NCBI GenBank assembly: GCA_033060915.1
Contig: CM065385.1
Span: 13,824,501 to 13,888,500, forward strand
Direction of reading: 5' to 3'
Origin: Euryodendron excelsum
Taxonomy: Eukaryota; Streptophyta; Magnoliopsida; Ericales; Pentaphylacaceae
Length of the DNA stretch: 64,000 nucleotides
The first letter of the stretch is position 1. The number at the start of each line of letters is the position of its first letter. The notes under the pieces were generated by a model that had not been told where the DNA came from, searched no databases, and saw only the letters and a program-made list of their open reading frames with translations. A program made the position numbers and the translations under genes. This document shows, piece after piece, positions 11,400-23,365 of the stretch.

Positions 11400-11520
11400 A
11401 TGCTCGAACACTCCCTAAACCCTAGCCTCCCTAGGTTTTCCAAACCCTAGCCACTGTACACTAAACCCTAGCCTCCTATACACTCATACACACCTCCATA
11501 CACTTATACACTAGCCTATA
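11400..11520 (+). promoter_or_regulatory. Telobox-rich leader segment (element 1 LTR)
   Basis: Four AAACCCTAGCC-type motifs fall within about 70 bp, just after the presumed start site, followed by repeated TACACTCATACAC phrases. AAACCCTA teloboxes are known in 5' regions of many plant growth-related genes. The same cluster is present in the other family-1 LTRs. Confidence 0.5.
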
Positions 11521-12229
11521 ACCCTCCTTTGAAGACTTGGAGAGCTGCAATATGAAGTTTAAAGATTGAAGACAACTCTTGAGGATTGAAGACGAAGAGC
11601 AAGACGAAAATCGAAGACAAGCAAGGTGCGCAAAATAAATAAGACACAAGGTAGGCTTTCGTTTTACGTTTCTGCACTCCCCCCTCTCTCTTCTCTCTCC
11701 TAACCCACTTGGGTTTTCTTTATTTTAATTCCCCATCTCTTTCCCCCCTTTCTTTGCAGGCTTGAAACAAGGGGACTCCCGGTCCATGTGTAGGATTAGA
11801 CTATCGGAGGGTCACTGTGTCGGGGGCTTTCCTTTAGGCTAACCGGAGACCACATGGGTTCGGCCCTCTTGATTATGTGGTGAAGCCTTAACCTTATATG
11901 TTCACGACCCCAAACTTGCGTTGTGCATATCATTATCTTGCATCTTCCAAAAATCGTTTTCAAACTCGTTTTCAAAATTTGCATTAAACTTGTGTTCAAA
12001 ATTGCATTAAAATCCTCTTTTTCAAAACATGTTTTCAAAATCACAACCCTAGGGTGATTTTAGCTTCTTTTTTTTTTTTTTTCTATGGCTAAGATTGCTT
12101 TAGGAAAGTGTTACATTTAAAGTGACCAACATGGTCCATAGTTTTCAAAGTCTTGTTGGTTTCAAAACCACTATCCTAAAGCGGTTCTAGCCCTCTTATG
12201 GTTGGAATTGCTTTAGGAAAGTGAGATAT

Positions 12230-14050
12230 TTCATATGCTTTCCAAAAAACTCTCTTTTCAAAAACCTCTTTTTCTAAAACCTCATTTTTCAACATACTTT
12301 CCTAAAACTCTCATTTCCAAAGTTGTTTTCAAAAACTCCTTCCAAAAATCTATTTTTCAAAAACTCTCTTTTCAACTCTTTCTCAAAACGCTCTCTTTAA
12401 AATCTACTTTCCTAAAAACACTCCCTAGGTTTCCTTCTTATAAAACGCTCCCCAAAAATCTTTTCAAAAACTCTCTCCAACAATCTTCCACCAAAATTCA
12501 CTTTCCTAAAAACTCTTTCCAAAATCTTCCCTCTAGAAACTCCTCTCTAGGATTTCCCTCCAAAAACTTGTTTCCAAAAATGCACTTTCCAAAAATCCCT
12601 TTTCCTTAGAGCCCAAGTCAAGCCCTAGAACCCACAATTAGAAAACACTAATTTTATTTCCAAAAACATGGTTTTCAAACTTGCCTTAAAATCTAAGTTT
12701 TCAAAACCTCTTGTTTTCTACATCAAAACTATACATATTTCCAAAAACCTCTTTTCTACGTCGAAACTATACACTTCCAAATCTAGGGTTTTGAAAACTC
12801 CCTTTTTCCAAATCCTTGTCAAATCAAATATTTTCTTTAAGAAACCAAATCCAATCTTCCCATTTAGGAAACTAGATCCAATCCTCCATTTTTGGAAACA
12901 AAATCAAACTTTCTCTTTTAGGAACAAGATCCAATCCCCTTCCTAATCCAAACCTTTCCTAGATCAAATCTTTCCTAATTTTCTAAATCATAAGTTTGCT
13001 AAAACTTTCAAATCTTTCCTTAAAACACTAAACTTCCACACCTTTCCTAATTCAAAACCTTCTTAAGTTGAAACTTTCTTAATTCAGAGCTTCCAAGTTC
13101 AAAACTTTCTTGAGTTAAATCTTTCTTAAACTTCCAAACTTTTTAAACTCTAAGCTTTCCTAAATCTCAAATCTTTCCAAATTTCAAAACTTTCTAAACT
13201 CAAAAGTTTCTTAACTTCCTTGTTTTCTAAACTTTCCAATTTTCAAAACTTCCTTGTTTCAAAACATTCAAAATTCAAAACTTTCCTAAGTTGAAACATT
13301 CCAAATTCAAAACTTTCCTAAGTTGAAATTCTCCTAATTCAAAACTTTTCTAAAATGAAAACTTTCCTAATTTGAAAACTTTCATAATTCGAAACTTTCC
13401 AAAAATGAAACTTTCCTAATTTGAAACTTTCCTAAATCGGACCTTTCCTAATTCGAACATTTCCTAAAATCCAATCTTTCCAAATCTTCCAAGTCCAATG
13501 TTCAAGTCAAATCTTTCTAAATCTCAAGTCTTTCCTAAACCTTATCTTTCCTAAGTCTAGGTTTCTTAAACCTCGGTCTTTCCAAAACAATTCCAATCTT
13601 CTTAATTTCAATTTACAGTCTCCTCTTTTAATTTCAAATCAAATTCAATTTCCAATTAAATCTCTTTCTTCCAATCTAACCCTCTATTTTCAATCGGATT
13701 CTTGTCCGAACTACGACAGACCTGATTCCACCATAAGGATACGTAGGCAACCCTCATGGGTGCGGTCACAGCATTTTTCAAACTTCTATTTCCATAATGT
13801 TTCTCAAATTTCCAATTCTACAATCTTCTTCAATCTCCAATTCCACATTTTTCAAACTTCCAATTCCAAGTTTCAATTTCCAAATCTCTATTTCCAATTT
13901 CCAATCTCCAATTTTACAATCTTCTTCAAGTTTCCAATTTCAAAAATCTATTTTCAAACCTATCCTTTCAAATCTCTCTTCCAAAATCAAATCAAAATTT
14001 TCTTTTCAAATATCTTTCCAAATCTATTTATCAACTCTCATCTATGACAC
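12230..14050 (+). repeat. Degenerate CTTTCCTAAA repeat tract (element 1 LTR)
   Basis: About 1.8 kb of strongly pyrimidine-biased low-complexity sequence with phrases such as AAAACTTTCCTAA. It is the reverse complement of the S1 and S2 tracts and has no coding content. Confidence 0.85.
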
Positions 14051-14601
14051 TTGCATATCATGCATCATGTTAGTTTCTTTTCAAACATTATTTTTCAAAG
14101 TGAATAGGATTGGACATTGAGTAGTTGAAGACTCTCATAGGTGAATCTAGGGTAGATTGACATGTAGGTACCGAAAGGGCGGGGTAGGGTAATAGCTTAG
14201 TGCGTCTTCCCTACACGTAACCAACCTCTGAACCTAGGATCACTGATTTCAAAGATCATAAACGGAGTTATTTTTTTCAAAAAGGGCTAAATGTTTTCCA
14301 AAGGTTGCTAAATAACCTATTTTTTTTAAAAACCCTCTCTTGAGGAGATATTTTCAAAATCGTTTTCCAAAAACCCTAAGTGTAGTTTTCGGATTATGCT
14401 TAGTTTTTAGGTGACCTAACTCACATTAATCAAGTTAGGTGGCGACTTAAAATCTTCTTTAAAAGCCCTTTATTCAAACCAAATTTTTAATTCAAACTTA
14501 GTCACACTCATTCTTCCAGGAGGGTGAGTTCTAACGAGAGAGTATAATATTTTTCCCACTTGTGTGAGTATTCCTCGAGTGCAAAAAATCTGGGCGCAAC
14601 A

Positions 14602-17600
14602 CTCTTGGCTCAAGAAAAAGCACGGTACTCTCTCGTTAGAACTTATCCTTTTAGAAGGACGAGTGCGACTAGGTTTGAACTTGAAATTGATTTGAACAAG
14701 GGCTTTTGGAAAAAGTTTGGACTTACCACCTAACATAGTTAAAAATGTGCTAGGTCACCTAAAACTAAATATAATCCAAAGACTAAACTTAGGTTTTTTG
14801 AAATCATTTTGAAAATGTCCTTCTTAAGGGGGTTTTTGGAAACGAGGTTTTTAGCAACCTTTTAAAATGTTTTAAAGCCCATTTGAAAACATGACGCTAG
14901 GTTGGTCTTTGAAACTAGAAATCTATGGCCCGGAGGTTGGTTACGTCTAGGGAAGACATCCTAAGATCATCACCCTAGCCCGCCTTTTCGGTACCTACGT
15001 GTCTAATCACTCTTAATTTACTCACTTGAATAACCACTTACTAATATCCACTTAATATCCATTTCAGAGTTTTGACAAATGGGTTTGGTTATCACTTTTT
15101 GGATTAATGATGCATGATGTATGTTTTGAAAGAGATATTTGAAAATATGAAAGTTTCGAAGTAATTTGAGAAGGAAATTTTGACTTGATGAAAACTTTTG
15201 AAAATGGAACTTAAATTAAAAAAAAGGTTATAACCGCACCATTTTAGGTTGCCTACGTATCTTATTTGGTGATAATAAGGTTATTCGTAGTTTAAGCAAG
15301 GGCCCGATAGAAAAGAGACACATTGGGCCCTTTGGAATGCTTTGAAGACACATTGAGGTATTTGGAAAAAGAGAACTTGAGAGTTTAGAATAATGCTTTT
15401 GAAAATAGGACTTGGGATGTTTGAAGTATTTTTGAAATTGGGTTTGAAGATGATATGAAACTAACTCAAAAGAGTTTTTGAAATGTTTTTGAGACAATCC
15501 AAGAGAGTTTTTCAATGTTTTCAAAAAGAGCTCAAGGGAGTTTAGAAATGTTTTTCAAAGCTTGATTAGACGTTTTTCGAATGTTTTTGAAGTCATTCAA
15601 GGGAGTGTTGGAGTGTTCTTGTTTTGAAAATCCTAGAAATGGAGTTTGGATTGGAAAACGTTCTTGTAAACTTGTCTTGGAAAGGCTTTAAAAAACCATT
15701 CTTGTGTACCTTATAAAAGGTATGTTGAATTTTTCATCACTTTTCAGAGGTTAGTCATTGAAGAACTAAACTCCTTTTAGGCTATGAGTTTTGAAAAGAT
15801 GTTTGGAAAAGGGGCTAGAGATTTCCCTTTTCGTTTTTAAAACTTTAGAGTTATAGAACCCTTATTGAATATCTCACTCATACTTGAACAATTCGGATCA
15901 TGAAATGATTAGGGTTGCTTCAAGAATGAGGTGTTTGAAAATCATTTTTGAAAATACTTAGGGTTTTGAAATCTTAATATGGACAACCTTGAAGGTTGTA
16001 TTCAATGTATCACTTTCCCTTGGAATCCCTCACCATAAAAGGTTAGGGACACTTTAGGGTTGTGAGTTTTTTAAAATATTTTGAAATAGTTTTTGGAAAA
16101 TATTAAGTGTCTAGTTATTTTAATTGAGACAAGTTTAAGAAAAATTCTTGGAAGCATTTTGAAGATAGAGTATGAAAGCATTTAAAAAGATTTTAGAGTT
16201 GATTTCTAAAATCTCAAGAGAGTAGGATGTTTTTGAAAGTATCTTATGACAATGGTTTTGAATTGAAAGATCATTTAAAACAGGGCCTTTCAATTGGAAT
16301 GAACCTTGAAGCTTACTAACCATGGTTGGGATGATCTAAGGTTAATTAACTATGGTTAGGTTAATCTAGGGCTAAGGGGATTGACTTAGGGTTAACTAAC
16401 TACGGTTAGGTTGACCTAGGGTCAACTAACTTGAGTTAGGTTAACCTAAGGTTAAGGTGACCTAAGGTTAACTAACTTGGGTTAGGTTAACCTAAGGTTG
16501 GACAACTATGATCAAGTTAACTTAAGGTTGGAAGGTGGTTTCAAGCTAGAGTTTGGGCCTAGTGGTTTTGGAAAGGTGGTTTTGTGCATGTACTTTGAAA
16601 ATGGGTTTTGAAAATCATGGTGTATATGTAGAGAACTTGCAAAACAAATTCAAGGAATTATGCAAATTTAAAGAAGATCATTTCCATGAAAATTGGCTCT
16701 AGTAAGTGTAGGGTTCATATGATCAAGAATAGGAAGCCATTCCAAGGAGAGCCTCGTGGGGACCATTCCAACCTCTAACTCAAGAGAGTGAAAACTTTGA
16801 AAACCAATATGGAAATGATGATTTTGGAAAACTATTTTTATGCAAAATAAAGAGAATGAATTTTTGAAGACCTTGCTTGAAAAGAGTGTTTTAGAAACCA
16901 TTTTTTTGGTGTAGAAAACTCAACTTAATGAGGTAGGGTTCTCATGGCCATGATGATGGGAAGACCCCTCAAGAGAGGGCTCCATGGGGGCCATTCCAAC
17001 CTCACAACTCAAAAGAGGCAATTCTTATGAATTCATATAGGAAAAGAGAGCTTGAAAACCATTTTAACAATAATGAAAACAAACGTCCTTTTGAAAGCTT
17101 CTCTTGAAGAGAGTTGTTTTGAAAACTACCATTGGGGTGAAAAAGACCAACTTTAATGAACTAGGGTTCATATATTCAAGACAATGAGAAAACCACTCAA
17201 GAGAGGGTTCCAAGGGACCATTTTAACCACAAAGCTCAAGAGATTAAATCCTTAAAAATTAATATAGAAGAGAAGGGGTTTGAAAGCCATTTTAATGCAA
17301 CTTCAAAAGTAATGAAATTTAGGATGCAAGATGAAGCGAAAGGTGAAAGAGAAGCTTCCTAAGGCATGAAAGTCTAGGGCTTAACCTTAAGCTTCAAGAA
17401 ACCAAATCTTAGAACCATTGTAAGGGAAATGCTTGAATATGGGATTTGCAAAAGACATAGAAATGGAAATAGTAAAGGTTTTTGAAAAATGATGATGAAC
17501 ATGAAAATGGAGCCAAGCATACAAAATATGAACATGGTAACCATATGCAAAAGCGGTTATGAAATCATACAAGGCTAAGAGGCCACACCACCTTGCAAGG

Positions 17601-17611
17601 TGTTTTAAGGC
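14602..17611 (-). mobile_element. Truncated family-2 LTR, host of elements 1 and 2
   Basis: About 3 kb that parallels 17637-20620 of the complete family-2 LTR, but lacks its terminal 25 bp or so on the left and everything past 17611. Both ends are insertion borders: element 1 ends at 14601 and element 2 begins at 17612. The missing pieces should lie outside the window. It has no gene. It contains GGTTAACC-type repeats at 16320-16535. Confidence 0.8.
16320..16535. repeat. GGTTAACCTAGGG repeats (truncated family-2 LTR)
   Basis: Irregular head-to-tail phrases built on GGTTAACC and TTAACCTAGGGTTAA, both self-complementary. Longer arrays lie at 19255-19610 and 38630-38950. Confidence 0.85.
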
Positions 17612-19254
17612 TGTCGCGCTCCAGTTTTTAACCAAGTTTTTTTGGCTAAGGAAAAAGCACGAAACTCTGTCATTAGAACTCATCCTCCTAGAAGGACGAG
17701 TGCGACTAGGTTTGAACTTGGAATTGAATTAATTAAGGGCTTTTGTTTTAAAAAAATAGGAGTTGCCACCTAACTTGATTAACGTGAATTAGGTCACCTA
17801 AAACTAAAGATAATCCGAAGATCAAACTTAGGGTTTTTGAAAAACTTTCTCAAGAGAGGGATTTTAAGAAAATAGGTTGTTTGGAAACTTTTGAAAATTT
17901 TTAAGCCCTTTTTTGGAAATAACTGCATTTTGGTCTCTTAAAAATAAAAATCTATGGCCGGGGGATTGGTTACGTGTAGGGAAGATATCCTAAAATCATC
18001 ACCCTACCCCACACTTTTAGTACCTACATGTCTAATCACCTTTAATTTGCTCACTTGAATAACTGGTTACTATTATCCACTTAATAGCCACTTTAGAATT
18101 TTGAAAATAGGATTTAATCATCACTTTTGGATGAATGATGCATGATGCGAGTCTTGAAAAAAAAAATGTTTGAAAAACATTGAAGTTTTGATAGAAATCT
18201 TAAATTGATGGAAATTTTTGAAAATCAAATTTGGATTGAAATAAAAGGTTTGGACCGCACCGTTTCAGGTTGTCTACGTATCTCATTTGGCGAGAATCAG
18301 GTTAGTCGTAGTTCGAGTAAGAGCCTAATGGAAAATTAGCTCATTGAGGCCATTGGAAAGTTTTGAAGACACTTTGAGGTTTTTAAGAAGAGGGAACTTG
18401 AGAATTTTGATTTGAAATCGGATGTTGGAGTGTTTTTGAAAGAGAACTTGAAGGTTTTTTTAAAGTGCTCTTGAAATGGGACTTTGAAGTGTTTTGAAAT
18501 GTTTTTGGACATATGCCAAGAGAGTTTTCAAAGCTTTGAAAGCTTGAGTATGGACTTGAAAATTAGATTTGGACTTACAAGAGCTCTTATGAACTTGTAT
18601 TCAAAAAGCTTTTGAAAGTAGTTTTTATGTACCTTATGAAAAGTATGTTGAATATTTCATCACCCTTGAGAGATAAGTTATTGAAGAACAAGACTCATTT
18701 AGGGTTATAAGTTTCGAAAACATTTTTGAAAAAGGGACTAGAAACTTTCTCTTTGATTTTCAAAACTTTAGGGTTGTAGAACACTTTTTGAATATCTCAT
18801 TTATACTTGACCAATCCTAATCATGGAAGGATTAGGATTGCTTAAAGAATGTAATGTTTGAAAATTATTTTTGAAAAGAGCTTTTGAAAACACTTCAGAT
18901 TTTGGAACCCTAATATGGACAACCTTGAAGGTTGTACTTAATGTGTTATCTTCCTTAGAATCCCTTAACCATAGATGGTTGGGGACTCTTTAGATTTGTG
19001 AGTTTTTGAAAATATTTTGAAAATAGTTTTTGGAAAATGTTAAGTATCTAGCCATTTTAGTAGAGACAAGTTTAAAAGAACTTCGTGGAGACATTTTTAA
19101 AGACAGAGTATGGGAATATTGGAAAAGGTTTTGGAGTTGATTCTTGAAATCTCAAGAGAGTAGAAGGTTTTTTGAAAATATGTTTTGAAAATGGTTTTTG
19201 AGTTGAAAGATTATTTGAAAAGGGGTCTTTGAATTTGAACCTTGAAGCTTACTA

Positions 19255-19610
19255 TCCTAGGTTGGGTTGGCTTAAGGTTAACTTACTCGGGTTAGGTTAA
19301 CCTAGGGTTAAGGTGACCTAAGGTTAGCTAACTATGGTTAGCTTATCCTAGGGTAAGGGGAAGTAACTTGGGTTAGGTTAACCTAGGGTTTGGTTGGCCT
19401 AGGGTTAACTAAGGTTAGATTAACCTAGGGTTAAGGTAAACTAGGGTTCAGTAACTAAGGTTAGGTTAACTTAGGGTTTGGATGACCTAGGGTTAACTAA
19501 CTAAGGTTAGGTTATCCTAAGGTTAAGGGGACCTAAGATTAACTAACTTGGGTTAGCTTAACCTAGGGTTTGGTTGGCCTGTGGTTAACTAAGGTTAGGT
19601 TAACCTAGGG
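19255..19610. repeat. GGTTAACCTAGGG repeat array (element 2 LTR)
   Basis: About 350 bp of repeated GGTTAACCTAGGGTT, GACCTAGGGTT and AACTAACTAAGGTTAG phrases of irregular length. Many are perfect short dyads. Confidence 0.9.
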
Positions 19611-21083
19611 TTGAAAGGTGGTTTTGAAAAGGGGTTTTGGACTAGGGTTTTGACATAGTGGTTTAGTAAAGGTGATTTTATGCATAAAATTTGAAAGTAT
19701 GTTTTGAAAACCATTTTATGAAAGCCACTCAAGTGAGTGTTGGGGTCCTTGGTTGATATTTGGAAACCACTCAAGAGAGGGTTGCTTTGGAACCATTTCA
19801 CCCACAAACTTAAGAGAGCAAAACTTGTGAAAATCAACATTGAATAAATAGTTTTGAAGACTTAAAAATTGAAGAAAATGACCTTTTGAAAATTGGCTTT
19901 AGAAGGGAGGTTTTGGAAAACCACTTTTAACAAGTTGAAGACCACTCTAAAGAATGTGGGTTCTTATAGTTGATTTGAAAGAAAATCACTCAAACGAGGA
20001 CTCCATGGGACCATTCCAATTACAATATTCAAGAGAGTGAAACTTCTAAAAATCAAGGTAAAAATGATGGTTTAGGGAAATGATTTTATGCAAATTGAAG
20101 AGAGTTCAATTTTGGAAACCCTTTTTGAAGGGAATTGTTTTGAAAACAATGTTAAAGAGAATAGAGCTAACTCTAATGATCTAGGGTTCATATGGTCAAG
20201 ATAATGGGAAGACCACTTAAGAGAGGGTTCTAAGGGACCATTTCAACCACAACATTCAAGAGAGTAAAGCGCTTGAAAATCAACATAGAAGAAAGGGGTT
20301 TCAAAGCCATTTTAATGCAATTTTGAAAAACAATGAAATGTAGGGTTGCAAAATGAAGTCAATGGATTTAAAGAAGGTTTCCTAAGATGTAGAAATTGAG
20401 GGTTTGACCTAGGCTTCAAGAAACCAACTTTAGGACCATTTTTAGGAAAACATTTGAATATGGAGCTTGAGAATGCCATAGAAATAGAAATAGTGAAAGT
20501 TTTGGAAAAATGAAAATAAAGCTAAGCATGCAAAACATGAACACGTTAATTATATACAAAACGGTCATCAAATCATACAAGGCTAGAGGCTTCACCACAT
20601 AGCAAGGTGCTCTAAGGCCATACCATCATAAAGTAGGTTTGTGAGAAGTTTCCTACATGGTGGCTCCCACAAACTTTCCTCTAGGCATGAACTAAGAGCT
20701 TCATTGTTTCAAGCATGCAAGAAAAGGTGGTTAGAAGATGGGGATTAAAATAGAGAATAGCCTAAGTAGGCTAGAATGGAGAAGAGACGAGTGGGGGATT
20801 ATAAAATGTAAAGGGAATACTACATTTTCCCTTCACACACTTTCAAACCTCCATGGATGCGTTGACTTCAGCTTGAATAGCCTTGAAGAGGCTTGAAGGG
20901 GCTGGAATGAGATATTCTATGGCATTGAAGGCTATATAGGTATAGTGTATAGGTTAAGGGGAGATGGAATCTAGCTTAAGTGCTAGGAGTGGGGGATATA
21001 TATAGGAATTCGAGGTTCTGGAGTAGTTTTAGCAAAGCTTTGATAGCAAATTTGATTTTGGAATAAGCAAAGGGGGACACCTG

Positions 21084-21091
21084 TATTTATA
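21084..21091 (-). promoter_or_regulatory. TATA box of the family-2 LTR
   Basis: TATAAATA on the - strand, 17 bp from the palindrome that starts at 21109. The arrangement matches family 1. Confidence 0.6.
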
Positions 21092-21108
21092 GGCAATCTG
21101 GGGAGACC

Positions 21109-21169
21109 TGGTGCATATAAGACATACATCTGGGCAAAATTTGCCCTGGCACATGTGCTACATGTGCCA
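21109..21169 (-). promoter_or_regulatory. Family-2 palindrome array upstream of the TATA box
   Basis: A perfect 23-bp palindrome (TGGCACATGT, centre GCT, ACATGTGCCA) lies at 21147-21169. A diverged partner starts at 21109, 38 bp away. Weaker relatives follow near 21197 and 21275. Position and spacing match family 1 although the sequence differs. Confidence 0.75.
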
Positions 21170-22399
21170 ATACAATTCCATTAGCAGAATGCCTTGTGGC
21201 ACACATTGTATTGGCTAAATTTTAAGGGTTAAGCAAAGTTTGATCAATCTGATCAAAATCTGGGCACATATAGCATATGCTCCACCATCGGGAATGTTCG
21301 TTTAAACTTTACCTTGATAATTGTGCCAACCGGAAAGGATTTAGGAAAATTAGTTGTGCTCATGGTATTCTTCTAGGGTTTCTCGTGAACTTTTGATTGT
21401 TCAAAAAGCTCGAAAGGTGTTCGAAAGTGTGAGATATTATCTCGAAAAATGTGCACAAAAACACATTTCTGCGAAAAGTCTTTGATACGCTTTGTAGGTG
21501 TTAAAAAGTAGTTGTTTATGGGCCATATGATCGAGCCTTTTGGGAAGCAATCTCACCGATCGAACCGTACTGATAGAAAGTGCTCTAGAAATACTTTCGA
21601 GAATTCTCTAATTTATGCATTTCTCAAGTTGTTTGACAATGCGTTGCAATTAAAGAATTAGAGAAAAAGTTAACATTGGCAGAGCACCTGTGAGATGCTC
21701 CAGGGGTTACTCAAAGTGGCAATTTTCAATCCATCCGATGAGGGGCTTCGGGAAGCGATCCATCTGATCGAGCCGTATCGATGGAAAGAACTATGGATAA
21801 GCTTTTGGGAATTCTCTTGTTTACGTATTTCTGAAGTCGTTTAACGGTGCGTTATAACTAGGGAATAAGGAGAAAAGACAACCTTGACGGAGTGTCTATG
21901 AGACGCTCCACAGGGACTTTTGTTGAGTCGGGAGTGTTTAGAGTCGTGAGGTTCACCTTATGTTAAACAGGGGTGTACGATGAGACCCGCCATTCCGTAC
22001 CTGGGGCCGGTGTAGTTTTGGGGCGCGTTCGGGCCGCCAGGGGTAAATGGTCATTTTAACCTAGCATGGCAAAAAAAGTGTCAAGATGGATTGGAGTGGT
22101 GTGTTAAGCGTGCCAGATTGTTTGAGGATGGTCCTGGAAGAGTTTTTTCGCTGTTTGGTGGGATTTGTACTGTGCTGGTGCGTCTTGGAGCAAAACAGTC
22201 ATTTTAACTAAAGTTGACCGGGATGGGACCGGAATTGGAGAGGATGGCGTGTTAAGTACGTCTAACTATTTACGATCACTTCGGGAAGATGGATTTACCG
22301 TCTTCAGAGATTTTAAACTTTCTCAAGACTTGTTTGAAGGCCTAAGGGGCAGGTTTGGTCATTTTCAGTCAAGTTGGGCTAGCAGGCGCTGGTGTTGAC

Positions 22400-22720
22400 C
22401 TAGGTGTTGGTTCCCGAGACAGCGCAATCTCGAAAAGCTAACTATGCAGTGTTGGTCCCTGAGATCGCTTGGTCCCAGAGAGCTACCTGTAGGGGGTGTT
22501 GGTTTCTGAGAATGCCTGGTCTCAGAAAGCTACTTGTGATGGTGGTGTTGGTCCCTAAAAATTCTTGGTCCCGGAGAACTACCAAATGATGGACATTCTA
22601 CATTAGTGGGTTAGCAGGCACCAGAAGTAAACCGTCTGGAATTTGATAAGATATTGGTCCCTGAGATCGCTTGATCTTGGGGAGCTACCTGGATGGCGTT
22701 GGTTCTCGAAAACGCTCGAT
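22400..22720 (-). repeat. Tandem repeat of about 55-70 bp in U3 (element 2 LTR)
   Basis: Four to five diverged units containing TTGGTCCCTGAGATCGC, GGTCTCAGAAAGCTAC and similar. Each can fold through its GGTC/GAGATC halves. They occupy the place taken by the 81-bp hairpin repeats in family 1. Confidence 0.7.
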
Positions 22721-22916
22721 CTCGGAAAGCTACCTGAAATGCCTATAGACACAATAGTCTTTACAGCTTCAATTGGGCCTTGTGCGCCGGAGAAGCAACC
22801 AGCTGACTGGATTGGAGTTTGAAAGAGCTATCCTGGGCCCAAATGCGTTGTGATATTTGAAAATTAGATTTGATCGGGTCGACGATTGCTTAGCGGGAAG
22901 AAATAGGGTGCTTACA

Positions 22917-22945
22917 GATGCCCTTCTTTTTCTATCTTTGCTTTT
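22917..22945 (-). promoter_or_regulatory. Polypurine tract of element 2
   Basis: On the - strand GATAGAAAAAGAAGGGCATC directly precedes the 3' LTR start. A degraded form of the PPT-side hairpin of family 1 follows (TCTTTGCTTTTCAAAGG on the + strand). Confidence 0.7.
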
Positions 22946-23266
22946 CAAAGGCAAAAAAAATAACAAAGTAAGAATCCTTTTTTGGTTGCGAGGCAATCGG
23001 AGGGATGAAAACTTGGCAAGTTTGGAAAGTTTTGGACTACTTGTGAGTCACTTGTCTGGAAAACTTTGAATTTTGAAAACCTTCATGCTTTGAAATTTTG
23101 TTCAAAGTCCGAGTTTTGAAACACCAGTTTGATGAAGTTCAACCCAAAACACTTGGCTTTTGAAAACAAATTTTTGAAAGCTTAATTTTTGGCTTTTGAA
23201 AGCTTCAAAAACATTTTTTGACATTTGGAGGATTGAAAGTTAGTTTTGGCAAGAAGTTGAAGGGTC

Positions 23267-23365
23267 GAGCGCATGTAGCACATGCGCCTGGTCTAAAATA
23301 ACCTAAGCGCATGTAGCACATGTGCCAGTTGAATTTTCCTTCTGGCACATCTACTACATACACCA
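23267..23365 (+). promoter_or_regulatory. Family-2 palindrome array in front of the antisense PMD gene
   Basis: Three palindromes have their 23-bp frames starting at 23267, 23305 and 23343, exactly 38 bp apart. The first core is GCGCATGT-AGC-ACATGCGC; the third is a diverged TGGCACAT form. It occupies the same place as the family-1 array in element 3, but with the family-2 type of sequence. Confidence 0.75.

Larger units (their letters stand above)
1..14601 (+). mobile_element. Element 1: 3' part of a giant non-autonomous LTR retrotransposon (family 1)
   Basis: The window opens inside this element. Positions 1-3802 are the 3' end of its internal region and 3803-14601 its 3' LTR, which a solo LTR splits at 5158-10674. 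Orientation comes from the polypurine tract ending at 3802, directly before the LTR start TGTAAGCACCCC, and from the LTR end in ...GCGCAACA at 14601. The internal part carries only an antisense PMD gene; any gag would lie to the left of the window. The right end abuts a family-2 LTR missing about its first 25 bp, so element 1 inserted near the tip of that older LTR. The target duplication cannot be checked because the left end is outside. Tat/Ogre placement is inferred from the related element 3. Confidence 0.85.
3803..14601 (+). mobile_element. 3' LTR of element 1, split by a solo LTR
   Basis: The LTR runs 3803-5157 and resumes at 10675 (ACCGG is present on both sides of the insertion) to 14601, about 5.28 kb without the insert. 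It starts TGTAAGCACC and ends GCGCAACA, so TG...CA ends are kept. In order: 87-bp hairpin repeats (4030-4480), binding-site-like repeats (4900-5150 and 10675-11100), a palindrome cluster (11196-11310), a TATA box (11326), a telobox-rich leader, then about 1.8 kb of pyrimidine-rich degenerate repeat. Confidence 0.85.
17612..22916 (-). mobile_element. 3' LTR of element 2 (family 2, 5,305 bp)
   Basis: Begins TGTCGCGCTCCAG and ends GGGTGCTTACA on the + strand. Only the termini and short blocks resemble family 1; most of the body differs. It holds GGTTAACC repeats (19255-19610), a TATA box (21084), a palindrome pair (21109-21169) and U3 tandem repeats (22400-22720). No coding region is seen. Confidence 0.85.

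Noticed and set aside
11650..11759. Possible leader intron in the LTR (AAG-GTAGGC ... TTTGCAG-G)
   Set aside because: The acceptor CAGG is seen only here; the other LTRs read CATG at the matching place, so no conserved splice signal exists.
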